Assembly (NCBI GenBank): GCA_026770025.1
Contig: JAMXDE010000031.1
Coordinates: 310,001 to 374,000 of the forward strand
DNA length: 64,000 bases
Direction of reading: 5' to 3'
From: Craspedostauros australis
Lineage: Eukaryota > Bacillariophyta > Bacillariophyceae > Mastogloiales > Achnanthaceae
The position numbers were made by a program, and so were the translations under genes. Below the pieces are notes generated by a model that had not been told where the DNA came from, ran no database searches, and saw only the letters and a list, made by a program, of their open reading frames with translations. This document shows positions 63,856 through 64,000 of the stretch, piece after piece; position 1 is the first letter of the stretch; every line of letters begins with the position of its first letter.

Positions 63856-64000
63856 ATGAAGTTCCAACTCACAGCATTCACGGCCATGACCTTCATGTCA
63901 TCGACCGTCCTCTTTACGGCAGAGACAGCATCTGCCTTCACAACAAAGCAGCAGATGCCACAGCAGACAGTCGTCACCAGCACAGAGCTGGCCGCTGTCG
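63856..64000 (+). CDS. Plastid-targeted protein, N-terminus only (cut by window edge)
   Basis: ATG at 63856 opens MKFQLTAFTAMTFMSSTVLF, a signal peptide, followed by TAETASAFTTKQQMPQQ. The ASAF site with Phe at the +1 position of the cleaved transit peptide is the diatom/cryptophyte secondary-plastid import motif; the sequence after it is rich in Thr, Gln and Ser, as expected for a transit peptide. Only 48 codons are visible and the mature protein is not identifiable. Confidence 0.72.
   Translation, partial: MKFQLTAFTAMTFMSSTVLFTAETASAFTTKQQMPQQTVVTSTELAAV

Overview
The window is nuclear DNA of a photosynthetic stramenopile, most likely a diatom. Evidence: short spliceosomal introns (156-322 bp, GT/AG) in ordinary eukaryotic genes; a head-to-head pair of acidic single-pass surface proteins of a type I associate with diatom genomes; two Ty1/copia elements resembling diatom CoDi elements; and a truncated gene at the right edge whose signal peptide ends in an ASAF-type site, the hallmark of targeting to a red-algal secondary plastid. 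Identity below phylum level cannot be read from the sequence.

Layout. 1-17.2 kb is host sequence: a partial gene, a C2H2 zinc-finger protein, a two-exon CDF zinc exporter (minus), a C1D/Sas10-type exosome cofactor (minus), a four-exon His/Cys-rich Zn/Cd P1B-ATPase (plus), a multi-span membrane protein (minus) and a TMEM144-family sugar transporter (plus). The two metal exporters lie 2.7 kb apart and a 175-bp solo LTR sits in the region upstream of the ATPase.

18.3-41.4 kb is a mobile-element island. A DNA transposon (18266-32832) is bounded by 35-bp perfect inverted termini inside longer ~185-bp imperfect ones and by a TTAG duplication. It carries a DDE-type transposase that I cannot place in a named superfamily. 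Its transposase gene is interrupted by a young copia element (19591-28082, minus strand) with 701-bp LTRs that look identical and an ATGGT target duplication. After a RING-H2 gene comes a second, unrelated copia element (35003-41420) with very short 174-bp LTRs. The solo LTR at 7321-7495 belongs to this second family.

41.4-64 kb returns to host genes: a 2.6-kb stretch without a gene, a two-exon family-92 glycosyltransferase, a large STAND-type ATPase, the divergent pair of surface proteins, a galactose-binding-like protein, an OB-fold plus methyltransferase protein, a small membrane protein, a secreted protein that joins a VHL-beta-like domain to a degenerate prolyl-4-hydroxylase-like region, and the start of the plastid-targeted gene. 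Introns were placed by eye from frame continuity and GT/AG sites. In all four spliced genes the exon lengths sum to an intact frame.
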